This document shows positions 9,884 to 17,916 of a stretch of 64,000 nt of DNA, piece by piece; position 1 is the stretch's first letter; every line of letters begins with the position of its first letter. The position numbers and the translations under genes are program-made. This DNA comes from Rhodospirillales bacterium (lineage in GTDB: Bacteria; Pseudomonadota; Alphaproteobacteria; Rhodospirillales; WMHbin7): contig JACRPC010000021.1 of NCBI GenBank assembly GCA_016214125.1, forward strand, positions 35,001 to 99,000, read 5' to 3'. The notes beneath the pieces are model-generated. The model was not told where the DNA came from, made no database searches, and worked only from the letters and a program-made list of their open reading frames with translations.

Positions 9884-12800
9884 AGCTCAAGTTTAAGAAA
9901 CAACCCTATCAGACCGACGCCGTCGAGGCAGTGGCCGAGTGCCTGGCAGGGCAGCCCTTCGGCGCCGGCATGAAATACCGCGTCGATCCCGGCCGGGTCG
10001 CGGTCGGAGGGCAATACGGCGCCGAACTGGCTGACGGCTTTCGCAATCCGGATATCGTGCTGCCGCCCACTCGGTTGTTGGACAACATCCACGCCGTGCA
10101 GCGCCGCCAGAATCTGCCGCTGTCGGCGTCCCTGGTGACCAGCCGCGCCTGCCCGCTCAATCTCGATATCGAGATGGAAACCGGCACGGGCAAAACCTAC
10201 TGCTACATCAAGACCATGTTCGAACTGAACCGGCAGTACGGCTTCTCCAAGTTCATCGTCGTCGTGCCCTCCATCGCTATCCGCGAGGGCGTGCACAAAT
10301 CCTTCGAGATCACCGCCGAGCATTTCCTGGGGGAGTACGGCAAGCGCGCCCGCTTCTTCATCTACAGTTCGCGCGAGCTGCACAACCTGGAGAGCTTCTC
10401 GACCGACGCCGGCCTGAACGTGATGATCATCAACGTCCAGGCCTTCAACGCCACCGGCAAGGACGCGCGCCGCATCTACGAGGAACTGGACGACTTCCAG
10501 ACGCGCAAGCCCATCGACGTGATCGCCGCCAACAGGCCCATCCTCATTCTCGATGAGCCGCAGAAGATGGAGGGGGCGAAGACCCTTGAAGGGCTGGCCA
10601 AGTTCCGCCCGTCATTGATGCTGCGCTATTCCGCCACCCACAAGACCGAGCACAACAAGATCTATCGTCTGGACGCCATCGACGCCTACAACCAGCGGCT
10701 CGTGAAGAAGATCGCCGTGCGCGGCATCACCGTGCGCGGCCTGTCGGGCACCAATGCCTATCTGTACCTGGAATCCATCGAGGTCTCGAAGAGCAAGCCA
10801 CCGGTGGCGCGGGTGGAAATGGAAATCCGCACCCAGTCCGGCATCAAGCGCGAGATGCGCAAGCTGACGGTGCGAGACAATCTCTTGGACAGGTCGAACG
10901 GGCTTGAGCAGTACGACGGCTTCGTCGTCAGCGAGGTCGATGCGGTCAGGAACACGGTCAGCTTCCTCAACGGCGTGGAGATCGAGGGCGGCCAGGCAAT
11001 CGGCGACGTCAACGAGTCCTCGCTGCGGCGCATCCAGATTCGCGAGGCCATCAAGGCCCATTTCGAGAAGGAGCGGTCCCTGTTCGACCAGGGCATCAAG
11101 GTCCTCTCACTGTTCTTCATCGACGAGGTGGCAAAATACCGAGACTACGCCATGGCCGACGAGAAGGGCGAATATGCCAGGGCATTCGAGGAGGAGTACG
11201 AGGCGATCAGGGCGGAGGTCTTGGCCGAGCTGCCCCTCGACGACAACGCATGGCGCAGCCACCTTGAGCGGATCGATGTGGGCAGGACCCACAATGGCTA
11301 CTTCTCTATCGACAAGAAGGGGAAGCTGACCGACCCCGCCGTCAAAGCGCGCGGCGAGGACGCGGGGCTGTCGGATGACGTGGATGCCTACGACCTCATC
11401 CTCAAGGACAAGGAGCGCCTGTTGTCCTTCGAGGAGCCGGTACGCTTCATCTTCTCGCACTCGGCCCTGCGTGAGGGCTGGGACAACCCCAACGTCTTCG
11501 TCATCTGCGCCCTGAAGCACAGCGACAACACCATCTCGCGCCGCCAGGAAGTGGGACGCGGCCTGCGGCTTTCCGTCAACCAGGACGGCGACCGCATGGA
11601 CAATCCCGTCACGGTCCATCACGTCAACGTGCTGACCGTGGTGGCGAGCGAGAGCTACAAGGATTTCGTCGGCGCCCTCCAGGCCGATATCGGCACGACC
11701 TTGTCGGCCCGCCCCCGCCTGGCCGATGAAGCCTACTTTACCGGCAAGGTGCTGAAGACCGAGCACGGCGACGTGGCCGTCACCGCGCAGGTGGCCAAGC
11801 TGATCCACCGCTACCTGATCAAGAACGACTACACGGACGAGGGCGACCGGATCACCCAGGCGTACCACGACGCGGTGAAAGAAGGCACTTTGGCCGCGCT
11901 GCCCCCGGAACTGGCGCCTCATGCCACAGCCGTTCACCAGCTCGTCGGCACGGTCTTCAGCGACGCTCTGTTGCCACAGATCGACGACGACCGGAAGGCC
12001 AAGCCCAACCCCCTCAACGCCAACTTCCACAAGAAGGAGTTCCAGGAGCTATGGGGGCGGATCAATCGCAAGGCCATCTACGCGGTCCAATTTGAAACTA
12101 CAGAGCTTGTCGGCAAGTGCATCCGGGCGCTGGACAGCGAGCTGAAAGTCAGCCCGCTCCAATACCACATCGTCGCCGGGGAGCAGGAAGACCAAGCCAC
12201 CTACGATTCGATCCGCAACGGCGAAGCCTTCCGCGTCCGCGAAACCACCACCCAGACCCACAACGCCTCCGTCCATTCCGCCGTCACCTACGACCTCGTT
12301 GGCAAGCTGGCGGAGGCGACAACCCTGACCCGCGCCACCATCGCGGACGTCCTTCAGGGTATTTCGTCCGTGGTCTTCGCCCAATACCGGACCAACCCCG
12401 AAGACTTCATCCAGCAGGCCGGACGCCTGATCAATGAGCAGAAGGCCACGGTGATCGTCGAGCACCTGACCTACGATCCCACCGGCGACACCTACAGCAC
12501 GGATATCTTCACCCAGGACAAGAACCGCGACGATTTCGCCAAGGCGATCAAGACGGACCGCCACGTCTTCGATTACGTGTTCACCGACTCCAAGATCGAA
12601 CGGGACTTCGTCTCCGAGCTCGATACCAGCCAGGAGGTGGTCGTCTACGCCAAGCTCCCGCGTGGCTTCTTCATTCCCACTCCGGTCGGCGACTACAACC
12701 CGGACTGGGCGATTGCCTTCAGGCAGGGAGCGGTGAAGCACATCTACTTCGTGGCCGAAACCAAGGGGTCCATGTCGTCGATGGAACTGAAGCTCATCGA

Positions 12801-12912
12801 GAACAGCAAGATCGCCTGTGCCCGCAAGTTTTTTGCCAAGATCACGTCGGATCAGGTGAAGTACGACGTGGTGAGCAGCTTCGGAAAATTGATGGAAGTT
12901 GTGCAGGGTTAA
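9880..12912 (+). CDS. res: type III restriction enzyme, Res (helicase-nuclease) subunit
   Basis: This 1010-aa Res subunit has an SF2 ATPase with METGTGKT (about 98-105), the atypical DEAD box DEPQ (about 225), RYSATHK and a motif VI region [11 protein letters not shown]. The C-terminus carries a PD-(D/E)XK nuclease site, NPDWAIAF ... FVAETKG (about 940-962). In the known mechanism, Res with Mod translocates or signals along DNA between two unmethylated sites and cuts. The length matches type III Res proteins, and all motifs are intact. It ends the translationally coupled block; the next gene starts 34 bases later. Confidence 0.92.
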   Translation: MKLKFKKQPYQTDAVEAVAECLAGQPFGAGMKYRVDPGRVAVGGQYGAELADGFRNPDIVLPPTRLLDNIHAVQRRQNLPLSASLVTSRACPLNLDIEMETGTGKTYCYIKTMFELNRQYGFSKFIVVVPSIAIREGVHKSFEITAEHFLGEYGKRARFFIYSSRELHNLESFSTDAGLNVMIINVQAFNATGKDARRIYEELDDFQTRKPIDVIAANRPILILDEPQKMEGAKTLEGLAKFRPSLMLRYSATHKTEHNKIYRLDAIDAYNQRLVKKIAVRGITVRGLSGTNAYLYLESIEVSKSKPPVARVEMEIRTQSGIKREMRKLTVRDNLLDRSNGLEQYDGFVVSEVDAVRNTVSFLNGVEIEGGQAIGDVNESSLRRIQIREAIKAHFEKERSLFDQGIKVLSLFFIDEVAKYRDYAMADEKGEYARAFEEEYEAIRAEVLAELPLDDNAWRSHLERIDVGRTHNGYFSIDKKGKLTDPAVKARGEDAGLSDDVDAYDLILKDKERLLSFEEPVRFIFSHSALREGWDNPNVFVICALKHSDNTISRRQEVGRGLRLSVNQDGDRMDNPVTVHHVNVLTVVASESYKDFVGALQADIGTTLSARPRLADEAYFTGKVLKTEHGDVAVTAQVAKLIHRYLIKNDYTDEGDRITQAYHDAVKEGTLAALPPELAPHATAVHQLVGTVFSDALLPQIDDDRKAKPNPLNANFHKKEFQELWGRINRKAIYAVQFETTELVGKCIRALDSELKVSPLQYHIVAGEQEDQATYDSIRNGEAFRVRETTTQTHNASVHSAVTYDLVGKLAEATTLTRATIADVLQGISSVVFAQYRTNPEDFIQQAGRLINEQKATVIVEHLTYDPTGDTYSTDIFTQDKNRDDFAKAIKTDRHVFDYVFTDSKIERDFVSELDTSQEVVVYAKLPRGFFIPTPVGDYNPDWAIAFRQGAVKHIYFVAETKGSMSSMELKLIENSKIACARKFFAKITSDQVKYDVVSSFGKLMEVVQG

Positions 12913-12946
12913 CCGGAATGGTCCGACGAGCTAAACAGGTATTGCC

Positions 12947-14779
12947 ATGCACGTCGCCCGACTGAAGATCAAGAACTTCCGGGGGGTGCGGTCGGCGGAT
13001 ATAGCGCTTGGCCGCCATGCCGTTCTGGTTGGCCCGAACAACAGCGGCAAGACGACGGTCATTGAGGCGCTGGCATTACTCTTCGGACGAGATCGACTGG
13101 TGCGCCGCCTGACCGAACATGATTTTCACGGCAGCGTGCCAGACGAAACGTCTCGAATCCTATGCATCGCCACGGTAACGGGCTTTTCCCCCAATGATCC
13201 GCAACATCATACCGGTTGGTTCAGCCTTGAGCGTGGCGTTGAGAAGTGGCTCAACCCCAACACCAAGACCTTGAGCGCCGCCCCGGATGCCCAGCATACC
13301 GAACTGGCCGTACAGATAGGTTTTGCCGCCCGGTTCGATCTCGATGAACTGGAGGCCGAGACGCTGCGCTTCTTCGTGGATGACGAAGCCACTCTAGGCG
13401 ATCCATTTGCCGAGGATGCGCACATGCACACCATTCACTTCAAGGCATTGCAGGAGCTTGGTTTCTTTCTGGTTCCGGCCTCGCGGACTTGGGATCGCTG
13501 GATTTCCTTCTCATCCGAGTTGTTCCGCCGCGTGGTGGCCACGCGCGGGGACATCCCCGCGCAGGCTGTCCGCGCCGAGCGGCAACGCCTCTGGACGCCT
13601 CCTGAAGGCTCTCGCCTGGAAGACCAACCGGGCCTCTCCGAGATCGTGAACGCCGCCAACGACGAGTTGCGCACACTCATGGCCAGCGCGCCCATGCTTC
13701 AACTGCGCCTGACTGCGACCGATAGTGATTCTGTTCTGGAAAGCGTGGTGTCGCATTTCGTTCAGGGAACCGGACCAACCCTTCCGTCGCAGCGGCAAGG
13801 CACGGGCCTTGTATCCCTGCAAAGCCTTCTGTTGCTCATGCAATTCGGCAAGGCGCGCGCGGAAACGGATCAGTCCTTCGTGCTGGCCGTCGAGGAACCG
13901 GAACTGCATATCCAGCCTTCACAGCAGAAGCGCCTAGTCAACCGGCTCAATGCACTGTGCAATCAAACCATCGTGACCACACATTCGCCCATCGTCGCCG
14001 CGTTGTTTCCCGCGCCCGATACGCTGTTCATTGAAACGCGTGAAGGTATCCTGAATGCTAAGCCACTCATGGACCTGGTGCCCGCGCAGCCGACCAACCA
14101 CCAGCAGCACCTGCTCTATGCTTGGAGGCAAAAGCTGGTGGCCGCGCTCATGCACGAATGCGTCCTGATCCCCGAAGGGGTTTCGGACGTTGCGTGGCTT
14201 GAGACGCTGCAAACCGCCCTTGAACTGCATCAGAACTGGCAAGACACCGGAGACGGAGCACCGCTTCTCTCCACTTTCGTTGGCATCGTGCCGACCATAG
14301 ACGCCAAGATTGCCGACACGTTCGCGCTGGTCAGCGCCGTTCACACGCGGCCCTGCATTCTCGTGGATGGGGACAATGACGGGCGTGGATATTTTGATGC
14401 TGTGAAAGCCAGCACCCCGCCACCGCGCTGCGTGGTCTTCTGGCCACAGGGGTGGGCGATGGAGCATGTGGTTTCATGGATTGCAGGTGCGGACGAAGCC
14501 TCGATGCTGCCTGCGCTGGGAACCGCGTTGGAGACCGTGTTCGCCGACGCTCAGGCGCTCGCGTCTTACCTGCTCACTCAGAAATCCTACGCGCCAACCC
14601 ATGAAAACGCCGCAGTCACACTCATGGCCAATGCGGCCTGTCGAGCGCGCGCCACGCAGCTGCTCAATGCCCTGTGCGCTGTGTTGCGCGATCCCGCGAA
14701 CGCGAATACGCCGCTTTTTACCCGTAGAGATGCAGACTCCACGGCATCTATGCACGTTTTTCAATTTGCACCGCCATGA
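12947..14779 (+). CDS. OLD-family ATP-dependent endonuclease, GajA-like
   Basis: This 610-aa protein has an N-terminal ABC/SMC-like ATPase: Walker A GPNNSGKT (about 29-36), Walker B AVEEPELHIQ (about 314-322) and switch histidine THSP (about 345). A C-terminal Toprim nuclease follows, with EGVSD (about 410) and the DGDND acidic cluster (about 472). This is the class 2 OLD architecture. The UvrD-like helicase starts inside its stop codon, which is the GajA-GajB arrangement of Gabija. In Gabija, GajA nicks phage DNA when nucleotide pools fall. Assignment to Gabija rather than another OLD/UvrD pair is an inference. Confidence 0.75.
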   Translation: MHVARLKIKNFRGVRSADIALGRHAVLVGPNNSGKTTVIEALALLFGRDRLVRRLTEHDFHGSVPDETSRILCIATVTGFSPNDPQHHTGWFSLERGVEKWLNPNTKTLSAAPDAQHTELAVQIGFAARFDLDELEAETLRFFVDDEATLGDPFAEDAHMHTIHFKALQELGFFLVPASRTWDRWISFSSELFRRVVATRGDIPAQAVRAERQRLWTPPEGSRLEDQPGLSEIVNAANDELRTLMASAPMLQLRLTATDSDSVLESVVSHFVQGTGPTLPSQRQGTGLVSLQSLLLLMQFGKARAETDQSFVLAVEEPELHIQPSQQKRLVNRLNALCNQTIVTTHSPIVAALFPAPDTLFIETREGILNAKPLMDLVPAQPTNHQQHLLYAWRQKLVAALMHECVLIPEGVSDVAWLETLQTALELHQNWQDTGDGAPLLSTFVGIVPTIDAKIADTFALVSAVHTRPCILVDGDNDGRGYFDAVKASTPPPRCVVFWPQGWAMEHVVSWIAGADEASMLPALGTALETVFADAQALASYLLTQKSYAPTHENAAVTLMANAACRARATQLLNALCAVLRDPANANTPLFTRRDADSTASMHVFQFAPP

Positions 14780-16113
14780 CGTTCGATTTCTTCGAAGGCG
14801 CAGCAGGGACTGGCAAGACTCACAATCTCGTGGAGCGCGCGGAAGAACTCGTTCAGGACGGGACGTTGGGCGAAGGGCACAAGCTCCTGGCGCTCACCTT
14901 CATGAACGGTGCACGTCGCCGGCTTGAGGCGCGCCTTCGAGAGAACCCGGTATTCCGCAGGCGCTTCGAGTGCCAGACCTTCGATGTGTTTGCACGCACG
15001 CTTGCCGCACGACGGAGGAGCCTGATTACGCCAGGGATGCGGGCGCAAGTTGACGCGTTGAATCAATTCGACGGACCGTGCACGCTGGCCGCATCGCTTC
15101 TGGAAAATGAATCCGTCCGACAGTGGGTGGCGCGAAGCTTCCCGCTGATCTTGGTGGATGAAGCACAAGACCTCGACGAACACCGCCTGCGTATCCTTCA
15201 GGGGCTTTCGTCATCCTGCCGAATCGTCGCTGCGGCGGACGCCTTTCAGTGTCTTCACAGCGGGCGCGATACCGCGTTCCTCATGGGCTGGCTTGAGGGC
15301 GCGGGCCAGACGCATCGCCTCACGCTGGTTCGACGCACCAATCAGCAGGGCCTTCTCGCCGCCGCGCTGGCTGTACGCGAGGGCCGGGACGTAAAGGCGG
15401 TTCTAACAGGCAGCACCTACAAGAATAGGACGACATGGAATGGTGCGGGCTTCCGGCTTCTGGACGCGCCTGCGACGAACGCCAACCACGCGCTTCTGAC
15501 GTGGTCGATTGCCAATGACATAGCGCAGCGCCAAGGCCAAGTCGTCATTCTTACCCCTGACGCTAATAACGTGATCGTCCGCGCGGCACTTTCGACTGTT
15601 CAGACCAAGACGTACACGCGCAAGAACAGCGGTGCGACCTTCGGTCCGTATCCGCATACTTGGGACCATCACGACAACGAAGAAGCCGATGCCTTGCTGG
15701 CAGACATCGTCTTGCCGGAGAATGCTTCTTGCACCGACCTGCGGATGCTCTTGACGCCGCTGGCCGGACACCCTGCCATTGCGCAGGCAATCAACCGCAT
15801 GGAGCGTTTGCGCAGGGCGCAGGGACAAGCGGGTTTCACCGCCGCGCAGGTGACCGAGTTGGTGAGGGATTCCGTGCGCAACCGCTCGCGTCTGGGACTC
15901 CGGCAGCAACGCGGTCATCTTGCCATGACGATCCAGCGCGCCAAGAACCGCGAGTTTCCAAACGTCATCGTGCTCTGGCCGCATACCGCCACCGGTGGTC
16001 CGGAGCATCTGCGCAGACTTCTCTACAACGGCATCACGCGCGCCCAGACCCATTGCACCGTCATCGTGCTCGGTCAGGGCCGACTGAATGTGCCGCCCTT
16101 CGCGCCCACGTGA
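14776..16113 (+). CDS. UvrD-like superfamily I helicase, GajB-like
   Basis: This 445-aa SF1 helicase has EGAAGTGKT (about 8-16), LALTFMNGARRRLE (motif Ia region), ILVDEAQDLD (about 125) and late motifs HLAMTIQRAKNREFPNV and YNGITRAQ. It is shorter than UvrD/Rep (about 700 aa) and close to GajB (about 500 aa), lacking large 1B/2B insertions. ATGA overlap with the OLD gene shows that the two act together. In Gabija, GajB binds the GajA tetramer and is activated by DNA ends. It is the last + strand gene before the convergent prophage genes. Confidence 0.75.
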   Translation: MTFDFFEGAAGTGKTHNLVERAEELVQDGTLGEGHKLLALTFMNGARRRLEARLRENPVFRRRFECQTFDVFARTLAARRRSLITPGMRAQVDALNQFDGPCTLAASLLENESVRQWVARSFPLILVDEAQDLDEHRLRILQGLSSSCRIVAAADAFQCLHSGRDTAFLMGWLEGAGQTHRLTLVRRTNQQGLLAAALAVREGRDVKAVLTGSTYKNRTTWNGAGFRLLDAPATNANHALLTWSIANDIAQRQGQVVILTPDANNVIVRAALSTVQTKTYTRKNSGATFGPYPHTWDHHDNEEADALLADIVLPENASCTDLRMLLTPLAGHPAIAQAINRMERLRRAQGQAGFTAAQVTELVRDSVRNRSRLGLRQQRGHLAMTIQRAKNREFPNVIVLWPHTATGGPEHLRRLLYNGITRAQTHCTVIVLGQGRLNVPPFAPT

Positions 16114-16119
16114 ACACGA

Positions 16120-16509
16120 TCACTTTTCGGGCTCGGTTTGGCCGGCCAACTCGATCATTTGCGCGAACGCCCGACTCAACTCCGGCTCGTCCCATTTCGC
16201 CGCAACGGCGTCCCAACGATCGATCCATGCCTGGAACTCAGGATCGTCAATCCGCATCTGGAAGGTGTAGAGCCGGTTGACGATGTCCTTCATCAACTCC
16301 CGCATCTGGGCGTCGTCGATATGCGAGACCTCAGGCCACGGAATTTTCCGGCCCTCGGCGTCGAGGACTATCACATCGGAATAATCCCCTGTCTTGGTGA
16401 CTGGAACCACGCCAGCGTGGATGTCTTCCAGCTTCGTGTTGCGCACGCATATCATGGCCATGACCTTGGCCAGCCTGGCGGCGATACGTTCTTCGTCCTC
16501 TTTTTTCAT
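16120..16509 (-). CDS. conserved hypothetical protein at the prophage left edge
   Basis: I do not recognise this 129-aa acidic, mostly helical protein. It starts at ATG 16509 (MKKEDEERIAARLAK); the longer upstream reading is GC-rich noise. Tryptophan-rich DDPEFQAWIDRWDAVAAKW near residue 95 suggests a small helical bundle. It is convergent with the GajB gene, six bases apart, and lies downstream of the lysozyme gene, so it is probably the last gene of the phage lysis/late unit or the first chromosomal gene beside it. Confidence 0.6.
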   Translation of the reverse strand: MKKEDEERIAARLAKVMAMICVRNTKLEDIHAGVVPVTKTGDYSDVIVLDAEGRKIPWPEVSHIDDAQMRELMKDIVNRLYTFQMRIDDPEFQAWIDRWDAVAAKWDEPELSRAFAQMIELAGQTEPEK

Positions 16510-16556
16510 GGTCGGATGGTAGCAGCGGCGCCTCCCGCCGGCCACCGGGATTCCGG

Positions 16557-17009
16557 TCACCCCGACCCGACATACAGCACCGCCTCTGCCTCCCGCCGCC
16601 GGATCAGCCCCGGCAGCTTGCGGCCACCACCCCAGACCCACTTGCGGAACTCGTCCGGGACATCGGCGTGCTCCTCACGGTTGACCTTGCGGCGCAGGGT
16701 CGAGCGCTCGAGTGCCCCGCCGCCGAGGTTGAAGGCGAAGGAGGCCAGCGCATCGAACCGCACGTCTGAGAGCGGGACCGCTATCAGCCGCAGGACGGCC
16801 CGCTCGGCGACGGCGACATCGCGCCGCAGAAGGGTCTCAGCCTCCTCCTCGGTGACGGGCGGGGTGGCGGCGGTGACGGGCTGGCCGAAGAGGCCATGGA
16901 TGGTGCCCCAGCCGATGGTCCACCATCCGGCCGGGCACAGGTAGGGCGTGGCGCTGAAGCCTTCGAAGCGCTTGATCAGCGCCAGCCCTTGTTCGGTGAC
17001 ATGACGCAT
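16557..17009 (-). CDS. phage endolysin, GH24 lysozyme
   Basis: This 150-aa muramidase hydrolyses peptidoglycan at the end of the lytic cycle. The catalytic region LIKRFEGFSATPY ... CPAGWWTIGWGT gives Glu16 and a Thr about 16 residues later; the aspartate position of T4 lysozyme is a cysteine, a common variant in phage endolysins. FNLGGGALERSTLRRKVN is the conserved second half. There is no signal peptide, so export depends on the holins upstream. It starts three bases after the stop of the 3TM holin gene. Confidence 0.9.
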   Translation of the reverse strand: MRHVTEQGLALIKRFEGFSATPYLCPAGWWTIGWGTIHGLFGQPVTAATPPVTEEEAETLLRRDVAVAERAVLRLIAVPLSDVRFDALASFAFNLGGGALERSTLRRKVNREEHADVPDEFRKWVWGGGRKLPGLIRRREAEAVLYVGSG

Positions 17010-17012
17010 GGC

Positions 17013-17468
17013 TCACCGCCCCCGCGCTTTCTGCAGGGCGCGATTGCCGAACCAGAAGCTCATGACGGCGGCAAAGAGGGCCTGGGTTTCCGGATCCCAG
17101 ATCTGCGGCAGGGCCTGGGCCAGCAGCACGCCCTCGACGGCGATCAGCAGGTAGAGGGCCGAGCCTTTGACGGCGGCGAATAGTGCGAAGAAGGCATAGG
17201 TGATGATCGGGCGCACCGATCCCGCCAGGGCATCCACCCAACGCACGCCGGTCGGTCGCAGGGAGCGGTAGAGTGCCTGGGATTCGGCTATGTCGGCCTG
17301 GACGTTGATTTCATCCAGCCGCTGCTGGTGGCCAGCGCGCTGCATCTCCATCTGGCGGTCCATAACGGCCAGTTCGTGCTTGCGGTCCTGGTGTTCGCGG
17401 AAGAGCTTCAACAGGTCGGGGAACAGGCTGGAAAGGAAACCAAGGGCGGAGCCCAGCAAAGTGAGCAT
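17013..17468 (-). CDS. phage 3TM holin family protein
   Basis: This 151-aa protein has an N-terminal hydrophobic helix (LTLLGSALGFLSSLFPDLL), a charged coiled-coil segment (about 25-60), and two further membrane spans in the C-terminal half (PIITYAFFALFAAV, LYLLIAVEGVLLAQAL). The pattern matches the 3TM holins (the gene-transfer-agent type). It lies directly upstream of the lysozyme gene and would provide the membrane lesion for endolysin release. Confidence 0.75.
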   Translation of the reverse strand: MLTLLGSALGFLSSLFPDLLKLFREHQDRKHELAVMDRQMEMQRAGHQQRLDEINVQADIAESQALYRSLRPTGVRWVDALAGSVRPIITYAFFALFAAVKGSALYLLIAVEGVLLAQALPQIWDPETQALFAAVMSFWFGNRALQKARGR

Positions 17469-17484
17469 GGCGTTACCTCAAACG

Positions 17485-17549
17485 AAAAAGGCCGCCCGCA
17501 TGCTTCGCATGCAGTCATGTGTTTGCCGGCGAAGCCGGCTGGGGCGGCC
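17485..17549 (-). terminator. terminator between the tail operon and the lysis genes
   Basis: Read on the - strand, GGCCGCCC pairs with GGGCGGCC around two inner hairpins (GCCGGC-type and GCATGC-gaa-GCATGC) and is followed by TTTTT. It lies after the LydA-like holin gene, so tail transcripts would end here and lysis genes 17468-16557 may depend on read-through or antitermination. Confidence 0.6.
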
Positions 17550-17575
17550 GTGATGGTCGGAGCCGATGGAAATAG

Positions 17576-17905
17576 TCAGGCGCGGCGATCGTCGATCCCG
17601 GCCTTGCGCTCGGCCCAGGCCTGGACGGCTTCGATGGTGCGGGGGCCGAGATAGGAGACGGCGGCAATGAACCCTGCCGCCGCCATGCCCCCGAGTTGCA
17701 GGTACTCGGCGGCACCTCCCGCCACCACGCCCATGCCAATGGCGATCATCAGCTCCCAGGCGAGCGTCCAGGACCAGAAGCGGCGATGGCCGAGACGGAC
17801 CTTGTTGGCGTGGTAGAGGCTGCGGCCGATCACGGACCACCAGACGGCCCAGGCCAGCCCGACCAGGGTTTGCTGCATTTCGGGGGGCAGATTGCGCCAG
17901 ACCAT
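17576..17905 (-). CDS. LydA-like phage holin
   Basis: This 109-aa membrane protein has about three hydrophobic segments: TLVGLAWAVWWSVIG, FWSWTLAWELMIAIGMGVVAGG and GGMAAAGFIAAVSYLG. The pattern, including HRRFW before the second helix and the LG-rich third, resembles P1 LydA-family holins. ATG at 17905 has a good ribosome site (GGAGA, six bases upstream); a TTG 15 bases earlier overlaps the previous stop and is the alternative. It follows the tail-tip gene, so this prophage encodes two holin-like proteins separated by a terminator. Confidence 0.7.
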   Translation of the reverse strand: MVWRNLPPEMQQTLVGLAWAVWWSVIGRSLYHANKVRLGHRRFWSWTLAWELMIAIGMGVVAGGAAEYLQLGGMAAAGFIAAVSYLGPRTIEAVQAWAERKAGIDDRRA

Positions 17906-17916
17906 GGCTGTCTCCT

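Noticed and set aside
16580-17009. Loss of the catalytic Asp in the lysozyme
   Set aside because: A cysteine at this position is a known common variant in GH24 phage endolysins.
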